Of a stretch of DNA of 8,285 nt, positions 1-5,879 are shown piece by piece. The stretch is from Methanomassiliicoccus sp. GTDB taxonomy: Archaea > Thermoplasmatota > Thermoplasmata > Methanomassiliicoccales > JACIVX01. The position numbers were made by a program, and so were the translations under genes. The notes below the pieces were generated by a model. The model was not told where the DNA came from, did not search any database, and was given only the letters and a program-made list of their open reading frames with translations. The stretch is taken from the NCBI GenBank assembly GCA_020725985.1, contig DYTM01000050.1, forward strand, positions 1-8,285. The letters run 5' to 3'. Numbering within the stretch: position 1 is the stretch's first letter; every line of letters begins with the position of its first letter.

Positions 1-497
1 CAGTCGAGAAGTGCATCGAGCTGACGAAGAGGATGAAGGAACTCGAGGCCTTCGTCTCTGCCGGGGCGGGACTCAGATCGTTCCGCATGAGGGAAATCGT
101 CGAGAAGGTCCTTCGGAGCTATCCCATCTCCTTCTCAGTCGAGGGCGATTGCACGATCATGGCGGACGAGGCGCTCCCCTCGGTCATAGACAACATCGTG
201 AGGAACGCCGTCGTCCACGGGAAGACGGAGAGGATCGAGGTGAAAATCGCATCCCAGGCGAACTGCTCCGAGGTGAGAATCGCCGACTTCGGCAAAGGAG
301 TTCCGGATGGGATCAAGGACAGGGTGTTCGATGAAGGATTCAGCCACGGCGAGAACAAGGGATCGGGGCTCGGTCTCTATCTCGTCAAGAGAACGATGGA
401 GCGGTACGGAGGCACGGTGAGCATCGAGGACAACGAGCCCCACGGGAGCGTCTTCATTCTCAGGAGTCCGACCCAAGCGCCTTCTGACGGCTCCTGA
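1..497 (+). CDS. Sensor histidine kinase, C-terminal ATP-binding part (5' end outside window)
   Basis: This is the C-terminal part of a two-component sensor kinase. It would bind ATP and phosphorylate a histidine in a DHp domain that lies mostly upstream of the window. The frame is open from base 3 with no start needed; the first ATG inside it (33) is internal. Numbering from that Met, the HATPase_c landmarks appear in order: N-box DNIVRNAVVHG (residues 53-63, with the ATP/Mg Asn at 58), G1 box DFGKGVP (85-91), F-box around F104, and G2 box KGSGLGLYLVKR (109-120). The end, GGTVSIEDNEPHGSVFIL, is the usual last strands of the fold. The first ~30 residues resemble the DHp-to-ATPase linker. The phospho-acceptor His, sensor domains and any membrane segments are not visible, and no response regulator gene is adjacent, so the signal is unknown. 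Family assignment is firm. Confidence 0.93.
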   Translation, partial: VEKCIELTKRMKELEAFVSAGAGLRSFRMREIVEKVLRSYPISFSVEGDCTIMADEALPSVIDNIVRNAVVHGKTERIEVKIASQANCSEVRIADFGKGVPDGIKDRVFDEGFSHGENKGSGLGLYLVKRTMERYGGTVSIEDNEPHGSVFILRSPTQAPSDGS

Positions 498-524
498 CAA
501 TCCGATCGCCGGTACGCGCAAGGT

Positions 525-533
525 AGAAATATC
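525..533 (+). promoter_or_regulatory. Possible TATA box for the small ORF at 593
   Basis: AGAAATATC stands out as the only AT-rich patch in the GC-rich 95-base gap after the kinase stop. Initiation about 25 bases downstream would give a leader of roughly 35-40 bases, enough to hold the GAGAGGGGG ribosome-binding stretch at 577-585. It departs from the best archaeal TATA consensus, so the call is tentative. Confidence 0.35.
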
Positions 534-592
534 GAGATGTGCTTCCCTCGGCCACTTCTGTTCGGACTGGAACGCTGAGAGGGGGCGAGAGA

Positions 593-787
593 ATGTATCT
601 GACTTTGAAGATCGTCCAACAGCCTGGAGAGGGGAGTGGGATCATCGAAGTGCACAAGAGGAAGACCGTGACCTGCACGATCAAGATCGGCGCGGTCGCC
701 TTCGCTGACGACGACGAGAAGCGCTTCCTGGTCAACCTGCTCACCCAGAATGGCTCCGCCGGGGACGTCTGGGGCAGGACCTGTTAG
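593..787 (+). CDS. Small hypothetical protein, 64 aa
   Basis: I do not recognise this protein. The ATG at 593 is preferred over an in-frame GTG at 539 because a purine-rich stretch GAGAGGGGG (577-585) sits 7 bases before it, and because the upstream residues look like translated leader. The protein starts MYLTLKIVQQ, then alternates hydrophobic and polar residues (GIIEVHKRKTVTCTIKIGAV), suggesting a small beta-rich fold, followed by a short helix-like stretch (DDEKRFLVNLL) and a Gly-rich tail ending in Cys. There is no signal peptide, membrane segment or metal-binding cysteine pattern. It stands between the kinase and a T-run terminator, apparently as its own short transcription unit. It could be a non-coding stretch that happens to be open, but the promoter, ribosome site and terminator around it favour a real gene. 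Confidence 0.5.
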   Translation: MYLTLKIVQQPGEGSGIIEVHKRKTVTCTIKIGAVAFADDDEKRFLVNLLTQNGSAGDVWGRTC

Positions 788-805
788 CCTCCCTCGGATC
801 GGTGG

Positions 806-812
806 TTTTTTT
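806..812 (+). terminator. T-run terminator after the small ORF
   Basis: A run of seven T begins 18 bases after the stop codon at 787. Archaeal RNA polymerase terminates at short T-runs on the coding strand without needing a hairpin, and none is obvious here. It would separate the small ORF from the CBS-domain gene. Confidence 0.5.
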
Positions 813-842
813 CGTGTCCCCGTCTGCATGGTTTCTCACCAA

Positions 843-850
843 TCATTTTA
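843..850 (+). promoter_or_regulatory. Possible TATA box for the CBS-domain gene
   Basis: TCATTTTA is centred about 35 bases before the ATG at 882. Initiation some 25 bases downstream would leave a leader of only about 10 bases, so the gene would be nearly leaderless. This suits the fact that the purine stretch GAGAGG (876-881) touches the ATG and is too close to act as a normal Shine-Dalgarno site. Confidence 0.4.
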
Positions 851-881
851 TGACGGTAATTGACAATCGTCTCTTGAGAGG

Positions 882-1274
882 ATGGCACACACCGTCAAGG
901 ACTTCATGACAAGGAAGAAGGAGATTGTATCGGTCGACGACTCGGTGCTGAGCGCGATCGAGCTGATGGTCGAGAACGACGTCGGGAGCGTGGTGGTGGA
1001 GGAGAACGACCGCGTCGTCGGAATATTCACCGAGAGGGACCTTCTCAGGCGGTACCTTCAGAATCAATCCAAGACCCTTTACATGAAGGTGTCCGAGGTG
1101 ATGAGCCGGCCGGTCGTCACCATCAGTCCGACGGCGAAGCTCGCGGACGCCTTCAGGCTCATGTCCGAGAAGGACATCCGGCACCTTCCGGTCGTCGACG
1201 AGGAGAGGAAGCTCGTCGGCTACCTCACCTGGCGGGACATGTTCAAGTACGTCTCGAAGCAGATGACGAAGTGA
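882..1274 (+). CDS. Tandem CBS-domain protein
   Basis: This 130-residue protein is essentially one CBS pair (Bateman module) with nothing else attached. CBS1 spans about residues 6-60 and CBS2 about 70-126. Each ends in the typical nucleotide-contact motif: GIFTERDLLRR (47-57) and GYLTWRDMFKY (113-123), with Thr/Asp pairs T50/D53 and T116/D119 where the ribose of AMP or ATP is usually held. The linker motif VSEVMSRPVVTISP is also typical. Stand-alone CBS pairs usually sense adenine nucleotides and regulate a partner protein; the partner cannot be read from the sequence. The neighbouring convergent AMP-forming acetyl-CoA synthetase consumes ATP and makes AMP, which makes a link attractive but unproven. 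Start chosen because MAHTVKDFM matches the usual CBS beginning directly after the promoter. Confidence 0.93.
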   Translation: MAHTVKDFMTRKKEIVSVDDSVLSAIELMVENDVGSVVVEENDRVVGIFTERDLLRRYLQNQSKTLYMKVSEVMSRPVVTISPTAKLADAFRLMSEKDIRHLPVVDEERKLVGYLTWRDMFKYVSKQMTK

Positions 1275-2999
1275 TCATTTCTCGAGCGTCGAGAGGTCCC
1301 CGACCTCCTGGCCCAACTCCCTCGCCTTGAGGACGCGCCTCAGTATCTTCCCGCTCCTCGTCTTCGGCAGGGAATCGACGAAGTCGATCTCCTTCGGATA
1401 GGCGTAGGCGGCGAGCTTCTGCTTCACGAACTGGGATACCTCCGCCTTCAGCCAGTCGGACGGGACGTATCCAGGCCTGAGGGAGACGAACGCCTTCACT
1501 ATCTCGCCCCTTATCTCGTCCGGTTTCCCGATCACCCCTGCCTCCGCCACCGCAGGATGCTCCAGAAGGGCGCTCTCCACCTCGAAAGGACCGATCCTCT
1601 CCCCGGAGCTCTTGATCACGTCGTCCGCCCTTCCGAGGAACCAGAAATATCCCTCCTCGTCCCTGAATGCCATGTCCCCCGAGACGTACCATCCCGGGAT
1701 CTTGAAATACTCGCGATACCGAGGAGCGTTCCTCCAGATGCCTACCATCATCGAGGGCCATCCCGGCCTGACGGCGAGGAACCCCTCCCGGCCGGGCGGG
1801 AGATCCTGCCCCTCCTCATCCACGATCCCAGCCTGGATTCCGGGTATGGGTCGCCCCATCGACCCGGGCTTGATGGTCGAGCAGGGATAGTTGCAGATGA
1901 GCATCGCCCCCGTCTCGGTCTGCCACCAGGTATCGTGGACCCTCTTCCCCATCGTCCTCATCGCCCACCGGATCACCTCAGGGTTCAGAGGCTCCCCGAC
2001 GCTGCACACGTGCCGGAGCGAAGGGAAACTGAACTCCCCCACGAGGTCGTCCCCGGCCTTCATCAACATCCTGAGGGCGGTGGGGGCGGTGTACCAGACC
2101 GTGACCTCGTATCGCTCGAGCAGGGAATACCAGGTGCGGGGGTCGAACCGCCCCTCGTACGAGAGGAGGGACGAGCCCAGAAGCCACGGACCCACCATTC
2201 CGTACGAAGTGCCGGTCACCCAGCCGGGATCGGAGGTGCACCAATATGTATCCCCCTCCTTCAGATCGAGGACGAACTTGCTCGTCACGAGCTGTTGGAC
2301 CATCGCCTTGTGGCCGTGCAGCACGCCTTTGGGCTTGCCAGTCGTCCCGGAGGTGTAGTGGATCACGTACGGCTCATGGGGCGCCATCCTTTCCGTCTCG
2401 AAATCGGGGGATGAAGCCCGCATCAGCTCCCTGAACCACACGCATTTGTCGGGGGCCTGTTCCGTTCCAGCGGAGACGAGGATGACGGTCGAGAGCTCCG
2501 TCAGGCTCTCCATCACGGGCTGGACCCTTTCGAAGAGCTGGGGAGTGGTGACAAGGAAGCGCGCTCCGGCGTCGAGCATCCTGTCCCGGACGCCGTCGGG
2601 ACCGAGGGCAGAGAAGATGGGGGCGAAGATGCCCCCCATCTTCATCGTTCCGAAGGCGGTGATGTACGCCTCTGGAATCCGATCGAGGTAGACGAACACC
2701 CTATCCCCCCTCTTCGCCCCCAGTCCCACGAGGGTGTTCGCGAACCTGTTCGTTTCCCTTCTCATCTCCCCGAAGGTGAACTTCCGCATCTTCCCCGAGG
2801 CGCTCTCCCAATATAGCGCCACCTTGTTCTTCCGCCAGCTCGAGGCGTGCTTGTCGATCGCTTCGTGAGCGATGTTGTACGGTCCCCCGGAGGACCATTC
2901 GAACTCCTCTTCCCCCGATGCCCAGGTGAAGTCCTTGCACGCTTTCTCATAGCTCTCAAGGTTCCCTGCTCTTTCTGACGGTAGCGTCTCGTTTTCCAC
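1275..2999 (-). CDS. acsA: Acetyl-CoA synthetase, AMP-forming (AcsA type)
   Basis: Activates acetate to acetyl-CoA through acetyl-AMP, using ATP and CoA, in the cytoplasm. At 574 residues it matches the shorter AcsA type rather than the ~650-residue Acs. Visible motifs: phosphate loop YTSGTTGKPKG (215-225); DTWWQTETG (356-364), whose second Trp (W359) corresponds to the residue that limits the acyl pocket to acetate/propionate in characterised Acs; ICNYPCSTIKPGSMG (368-382), much like AcsA; hinge GRADD (456-460); and the C-terminal PKTRSGKILRR (545-555) with catalytic K551, the usual regulatory acetylation site. The GTG start at 2999 is fixed by GGAGGG six bases upstream. Its stop abuts the stop of the CBS gene. 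It is divergent from the hydro-lyase operon. Propionate or another short acid as substrate is possible. Confidence 0.93.
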   Translation of the reverse strand: MENETLPSERAGNLESYEKACKDFTWASGEEEFEWSSGGPYNIAHEAIDKHASSWRKNKVALYWESASGKMRKFTFGEMRRETNRFANTLVGLGAKRGDRVFVYLDRIPEAYITAFGTMKMGGIFAPIFSALGPDGVRDRMLDAGARFLVTTPQLFERVQPVMESLTELSTVILVSAGTEQAPDKCVWFRELMRASSPDFETERMAPHEPYVIHYTSGTTGKPKGVLHGHKAMVQQLVTSKFVLDLKEGDTYWCTSDPGWVTGTSYGMVGPWLLGSSLLSYEGRFDPRTWYSLLERYEVTVWYTAPTALRMLMKAGDDLVGEFSFPSLRHVCSVGEPLNPEVIRWAMRTMGKRVHDTWWQTETGAMLICNYPCSTIKPGSMGRPIPGIQAGIVDEEGQDLPPGREGFLAVRPGWPSMMVGIWRNAPRYREYFKIPGWYVSGDMAFRDEEGYFWFLGRADDVIKSSGERIGPFEVESALLEHPAVAEAGVIGKPDEIRGEIVKAFVSLRPGYVPSDWLKAEVSQFVKQKLAAYAYPKEIDFVDSLPKTRSGKILRRVLKARELGQEVGDLSTLEK

Positions 3000-3005
3000 A
3001 CCGCT

Positions 3006-3011
3006 CCCTCC
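3006..3011 (-). promoter_or_regulatory. Shine-Dalgarno site for acsA
   Basis: On the minus strand GGAGGG lies six bases before a GTG codon. It decides the start of the acetyl-CoA synthetase, since no ATG is available near the conserved N-terminus. Confidence 0.75.
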
Positions 3012-3043
3012 GAAGCGTTGAAGTTCACGGGTACCTCGGGATA

Positions 3044-3056
3044 CATATTAAAAAAT
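3044..3056 (-). promoter_or_regulatory. Possible TATA box for acsA (minus strand)
   Basis: Read on the minus strand, this AT-only patch (ATTTTTTAATATG) is about 45-55 bases before the GTG start at 2999. Initiation ~25 bases downstream would fall near 3022 and give a ~20-25 base leader that includes the Shine-Dalgarno site. On the same bases ATATT and AATAT (3045-3049 and 3054-3058) form an inverted repeat, so the patch could instead or also be a regulator site. Confidence 0.5.
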
Positions 3057-3084
3057 ATCGAAGTTGAATATCGACAATCATCGA
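3054..3084. repeat. Short tandem motif AATATCGA in the divergent promoter region, candidate operator
   Basis: AATATCGA occurs exactly at 3054-3061 and again at 3067-3074, 13 bases apart, with a third related copy AATCATCGA ending at 3084 (ATCGA cores at 3057, 3070 and 3080). The copies lie between the two divergent TATA boxes. Direct repeats spaced a little over one helical turn, next to or overlapping a promoter, are typical of regulator binding, but the DNA here is AT-rich and chance cannot be excluded by eye. Confidence 0.35.
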
Positions 3085-3114
3085 AAAATGGCCACCTTGG
3101 AGGGCACCAATACC

Positions 3115-3122
3115 GATATAAG
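3115..3122 (+). promoter_or_regulatory. Probable TATA box for the hydro-lyase operon
   Basis: GATATAAG, preceded by an A-containing stretch that could serve as a BRE, lies 25-32 bases before the ATG at 3147. That spacing would put the transcription start at or a few bases before the start codon, so the operon is probably leaderless. No Shine-Dalgarno site precedes this ATG, which agrees. Confidence 0.6.
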
Positions 3123-3146
3123 GGAAGAAGGGACTTCGACACATCC

Positions 3147-4400
3147 ATGGCCGGAATGACCTTCGCTCAGAAGGTGCTCTTCAGGGCGAGCGGCAGACAA
3201 GCTTCACCCGGCGATATAGTGAGCGCGAAGGTCGACCTCGCCATGTCCCACGAGAACTCCGCCCTCGTCGTCAAGGCGTTCAGGGAGATGGGTGCAGAGA
3301 GGATATGGGACTGCGAGAAGGTCGTGGTCCTTTTTGACCACCGCGTTCCAGCCAACACCTCCAAGACCGCGGAAGGTCACCGGGCGGTAAGGAGGTTCGC
3401 AATCGAACAGGGTCTCCCGCACTTCTACGACTTGAAAGAGGGGATTTGCCACCAGGTCCTTCCGGAGAAGGGGCACATTGTCCCGGGTATGCTTGTGGTA
3501 GGGTGCGACTCCCACACGACCACTTACGGCGCGCTCGGGGCCTTCTCTACTGGCATCGGGGCCACCGAGATGGCCGCCGTCTGGGCAACCGGGGAGCTCT
3601 GGTTCAGGATCCCCGAGACCTTGAGGGTGCGGGTGGGCGGATCGCTTCCCCGGCGCGTCTCCGCGAAGGATGTCATTCTCAGCATCATCGGGGACCTCGG
3701 CGCGGACGGTGCGGACTACATGTGCGTCGAGTTCGTCGGGGATACGATCGACCGGATGTCCATCTCAAGCAGAATGGTCCTCTCGAACATGAGCGTCGAG
3801 ATGGGAGCGAAGGCGGGCGTGGTCTTTCCTGACGGGAAGACAGAGGAATGGCTCGGGCCGAGGACGAGCAGGCCGTGGGGGACGGAGACCTCCGATGCCT
3901 CGGCAGAGATCGCTGACGAGGTCAACTTCGACATCTCCTCACTTCACCCTCAGGTCGCCAAGCCTCACTCGGTCGACAATGTCGTCCCAGTCGAGGAGGT
4001 CTCGGGAATCGAGATCGACCAGGCCCTTCTCGGCTCCTGTACGAACGGCCGGCTTGAGGACCTGCAGGCCGCCGAGGCCATTCTGAGGGGAAGGAGGATA
4101 GCGGACCGGACGAGACTCATCGTCGTGCCGGCCTCGAGAGAGGTGTACATCGATGCAGCAGAAGCGGGGACGCTCGCCTCGCTCGTCAAGTCCGGAGCGA
4201 TCGTCCTTAACCCCGGATGCGGCCCCTGCCTCGGGGCTCACCAAGGAATCCTCGCCGCAGGGGAGAGGTGCATATCGACGACGAACCGCAACTTCAAGGG
4301 GAGGATGGGAAACCCCAACTCGGAGATCTATCTCGCAAGCCCTGAGACGGTCGCCGCGAGCGCTCTGAAGGGCGAGATCACGGACCCGAGGGAGGTGTGA
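3147..4400 (+). CDS. leuC: 3-isopropylmalate dehydratase / homoaconitase family, large subunit
   Basis: Large, iron-sulfur subunit of a two-subunit hydro-lyase of the aconitase superfamily, which isomerises a hydroxy-acid through dehydration and rehydration. With the ATG at 3147 it is 417 residues, the normal length for archaeal LeuC/HacA. The frame is open to an ATG at 3018, but those 43 extra residues cover the promoter and lack family similarity, so the shorter start is used; ATG 3156 is also possible. Motifs: DSHTTTYGALGAFSTGIGA (from D121, H123), GSCTNG with C298, and NPGCGPCLGA with C358 and C361, giving the three cysteines of a 4Fe-4S cluster. NRNFKGRMG near the end is also conserved. 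The small subunit follows in the same operon. Whether it acts on isopropylmalate, homocitrate or a dimethylmalate-like acid is not settled, because no leuA, leuB or lysine-pathway gene is in view; the symbol reflects family only. Confidence 0.88.
   Translation: MAGMTFAQKVLFRASGRQASPGDIVSAKVDLAMSHENSALVVKAFREMGAERIWDCEKVVVLFDHRVPANTSKTAEGHRAVRRFAIEQGLPHFYDLKEGICHQVLPEKGHIVPGMLVVGCDSHTTTYGALGAFSTGIGATEMAAVWATGELWFRIPETLRVRVGGSLPRRVSAKDVILSIIGDLGADGADYMCVEFVGDTIDRMSISSRMVLSNMSVEMGAKAGVVFPDGKTEEWLGPRTSRPWGTETSDASAEIADEVNFDISSLHPQVAKPHSVDNVVPVEEVSGIEIDQALLGSCTNGRLEDLQAAEAILRGRRIADRTRLIVVPASREVYIDAAEAGTLASLVKSGAIVLNPGCGPCLGAHQGILAAGERCISTTNRNFKGRMGNPNSEIYLASPETVAASALKGEITDPREV
4391..4397 (+). promoter_or_regulatory. 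Shine-Dalgarno site for the small subunit
   Basis: GGAGGTG lies inside the last codons of the large subunit and four bases before a TTG codon. It fixes a TTG start one base after the upstream TGA and indicates coupled translation of the two subunits. Confidence 0.8.
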
Positions 4401-4401
4401 G

Positions 4402-4893
4402 TTGATCAAAGGCAGAGTATGGCTGTACGGGGATCACGTCAACACCGACCTCATCATCCCCGGCCGGTACCTGGACGACTACGACCTGCGGTCCCTCTCC
4501 GAACATGCGATGGAAGACATCGACATCTCGTTCAGTCGGAATGTCAAGTCCGGGGACATCATAGTCGCCGGCCGGAACTTCGGATGCGGGTCGAGCAGGG
4601 AGCAGGCTCCGGCCGTGCTGAGGCAGAAGGGGGTGGGCGCGGTCCTCGCCGACAGCGTCGCCCGCATATTCTACAGGAACGCGATCAATATCGGACTCCC
4701 TGTCGTGATCTGCCCCAGGGTGAGCACCCAGCTGAGAGCCGGGGACGTCGCAACGGTTGACATGCAGCTCGGAAGCATAACTCGGGAGTCCGACGGTCTC
4801 GAGATCCGATTCGCTCCCCCTCCTGACTTCCTCCTCGAGATCCTCGATCGGGGAGGCCTCGTTCCGTACATGAGGGAAAGGCTTTCAAGATGA
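4402..4893 (+). CDS. leuD: 3-isopropylmalate dehydratase / homoaconitase family, small subunit
   Basis: Small (swivelling) subunit that closes over the active site of the large subunit and supplies the substrate-specificity loop. It has 163 residues, typical for archaeal LeuD/HacB. The TTG start at 4402 is set by a strong GGAGGTG site and lies one base after the large-subunit stop, so the pair is one operon. Motifs: [15 protein letters not shown] (10-24), the core [14 protein letters not shown] (57-70) with the Ser-Ser-Arg that contacts the substrate, and [15 protein letters not shown]. The specificity loop after GRYL reads DDYD (Y23-L24-D25-D26), unlike the YLRT-like loop reported for methanogen homoaconitase or the YLVY-like loop reported for isopropylmalate enzymes, so the substrate is uncertain. 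2,3-dimethylmalate dehydratase small subunits belong to the same family. Confidence 0.88.
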   Translation: MIKGRVWLYGDHVNTDLIIPGRYLDDYDLRSLSEHAMEDIDISFSRNVKSGDIIVAGRNFGCGSSREQAPAVLRQKGVGAVLADSVARIFYRNAINIGLPVVICPRVSTQLRAGDVATVDMQLGSITRESDGLEIRFAPPPDFLLEILDRGGLVPYMRERLSR

Positions 4894-4981
4894 TTCCGCG
4901 AAGGCGGCGGGAGCTGGTCTCGGGGCGTCGGGTTGCCCGGCAGCGAATCATCTGGATGCGCTCCAGAGCCGGTACAAAAGG

Positions 4982-4989
4982 TTTATAAG
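4982..4989 (+). promoter_or_regulatory. Probable TATA box for the rpoK-rps2 gene
   Basis: TTTATAAG, preceded by ACAAAAGG as a possible BRE, is the clearest archaeal-type TATA box in the window. Initiation ~25 bases on, near 5010, gives a leader of about 20 bases with the GGTGA ribosome site. The remaining 4894-4975 part of the gap is GC-rich with a small CGGG-TTG-CCCG hairpin (about 4929-4939), no T-run and no other recognisable element. Confidence 0.7.
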
Positions 4990-5020
4990 GCCCCGGTCAA
5001 TATGGGGAAAATCCCGGCTT

Positions 5021-5025
5021 GGTGA
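5021..5025 (+). promoter_or_regulatory. Shine-Dalgarno site for the fusion gene
   Basis: GGTGA, matching the 3' half of the archaeal GGAGGTGA consensus, is four bases before the GTG at 5030. It supports that GTG as the start, exactly where a stand-alone RpoK would begin. Confidence 0.6.
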
Positions 5026-5029
5026 CTTT

Positions 5030-5824
5030 GTGAAATTTACCCGATTTGAGAAGGCGCGCATCATCGGCGCCAGGGCCCTTCAGATATCGCTGGGTGCGCC
5101 CGTTCTCATGGAGATTCCCGAAGGGACGATCGATCCCATTCATATCGCCATGCTGGAGTTCGAGAAGGGCGTCATTCCCATCACGGTCAAGAGAGAGACA
5201 TGTGGTTTTTCAATGACGGAAGAGTTGAGCACAGAGCTTCTGGTTCCTGAGGACATGTACCTCACCTCAGGCGTTCACATCGGTACCCAGCAGAAGAGCG
5301 CCGACATGAGGCAGTTCATATTCAAGGTGAGGTCCGACGGCCTATACGTTCTCGACGTCAAGCAGACGGACCAGCGCGTCAGGGCTGCCGCCAAGTTCCT
5401 GTCCCGATACGCTCCCGATCAGATCGTCGTCGTATCGGCAAGGCAGTACGGCCAAAAGCCGGCGAAGATGTTCGCAAAGGCGGTGGGTGTCCAGGTCATT
5501 CCCGGGAGGTTCATCCCCGGGATTTTCACGAACCCCGCTCTTCCGCAGTACATGGAGCCGGAGGTGCTCTTCGTCACAGACCCGGCCGCCGACCAGCAGG
5601 CGGTGGCGGAGGCACTCAACGTGGGGATTCCGATCGTGGCGCTCTGCGACGCGAACAACGAGACGAGGAACGTGGACCTTGTCATTCCAACGAACAACAA
5701 GGGAAGGAGAGCGCTCGCCTGCATCTACTGGCTCATGACCCGGGAGATGCTGAAGGAGAAGAAGGTTATCGAGAAGGACGCCGACTTCAAGATGGTCATC
5801 GACGATTTCGAAGCGAGCCTCTGA
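5030..5824 (+). CDS. rpoK-rps2: RNA polymerase subunit RpoK fused to ribosomal protein uS2
   Basis: One open frame of 264 codons holds two housekeeping proteins. Residues 1-55 are a full-length RpoK (archaeal Rpb6/omega homologue), with [15 protein letters not shown] (6-20), GAPVL (22-26), [10 protein letters not shown] (35-44) and GVIPITVKR (47-55). Residues 62-264 are a full-length archaeal uS2, with GVHIGTQQK (81-89), SDGLYVLDV (102-110), YGQKP (140-144), [13 protein letters not shown] (157-169), VTDP (182-185) and [14 protein letters not shown] (216-229). The linker is only about six residues (ETCGFS). The GTG start is supported by GGTGA and a strong TATA box. M62 (ATG 5213) is where a separate uS2 would normally start, but no Shine-Dalgarno site precedes it. 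In many archaea rpoK and rps2 are close neighbours, often with enolase between. A base error in the T5 run at 5206-5210 could create the fusion artificially. Domain calls are firm; the single-polypeptide claim is not. Confidence 0.85.
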   Translation: MKFTRFEKARIIGARALQISLGAPVLMEIPEGTIDPIHIAMLEFEKGVIPITVKRETCGFSMTEELSTELLVPEDMYLTSGVHIGTQQKSADMRQFIFKVRSDGLYVLDVKQTDQRVRAAAKFLSRYAPDQIVVVSARQYGQKPAKMFAKAVGVQVIPGRFIPGIFTNPALPQYMEPEVLFVTDPAADQQAVAEALNVGIPIVALCDANNETRNVDLVIPTNNKGRRALACIYWLMTREMLKEKKVIEKDADFKMVIDDFEASL

Positions 5825-5844
5825 GCCTGCGCTAGTCCAAACGT

Positions 5845-5852
5845 TGAAATAA
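5845..5852 (+). promoter_or_regulatory. Possible TATA box for the MEMO gene
   Basis: GAAATAAC in the 55-base gap after uS2 is about 30 bases before the ATG at 5880, which would give a nearly leaderless transcript. There is no usable Shine-Dalgarno site (only AGG touching the ATG). Read-through from the upstream gene is equally possible. Confidence 0.35.
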
Positions 5853-5879
5853 CCTCCCCCTTAATCTTTCTACGATAGG

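Noticed and set aside
539..592. Upstream GTG start for the small ORF
   Set aside because: No ribosome site precedes it, and the GAGAGGGGG stretch before ATG 593 would fall inside the coding region.
1557..2414. Long plus-strand open frame (285 codons) opposite the acetyl-CoA synthetase
   Set aside because: It is antisense to a gene with clear family motifs, is very rich in Pro, Arg, Gly and His as expected from GC-rich shadow frames, and lacks a ribosome site or promoter.
3018..3146. N-terminal extension of the hydro-lyase large subunit from the upstream ATG at 3018
   Set aside because: The extra 43 residues cover the AT-rich divergent promoter including the TATA box, have no family similarity, and would make the protein longer than its relatives; ATG 3147 gives the normal length.
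3939..4409. Minus-strand open frame (156 codons) opposite the hydro-lyase large subunit
   Set aside because: Shadow of a strongly conserved gene; Arg/Leu-rich with no recognisable motif.
4891..4950. TGATTC ... GAATCA inverted repeat with an inner CGGG-CCCG hairpin after the small hydro-lyase subunit
   Set aside because: The arms are six bases with a loop near 50 bases and there is no T-run, so I do not call a terminator or attachment site.
5004..5015. GGGG-AAAAT-CCC hairpin just before the fusion gene, as a possible autoregulatory uS2 leader element
   Set aside because: The stem is only three base pairs and probably spans the transcription start; too short to support a regulatory structure.
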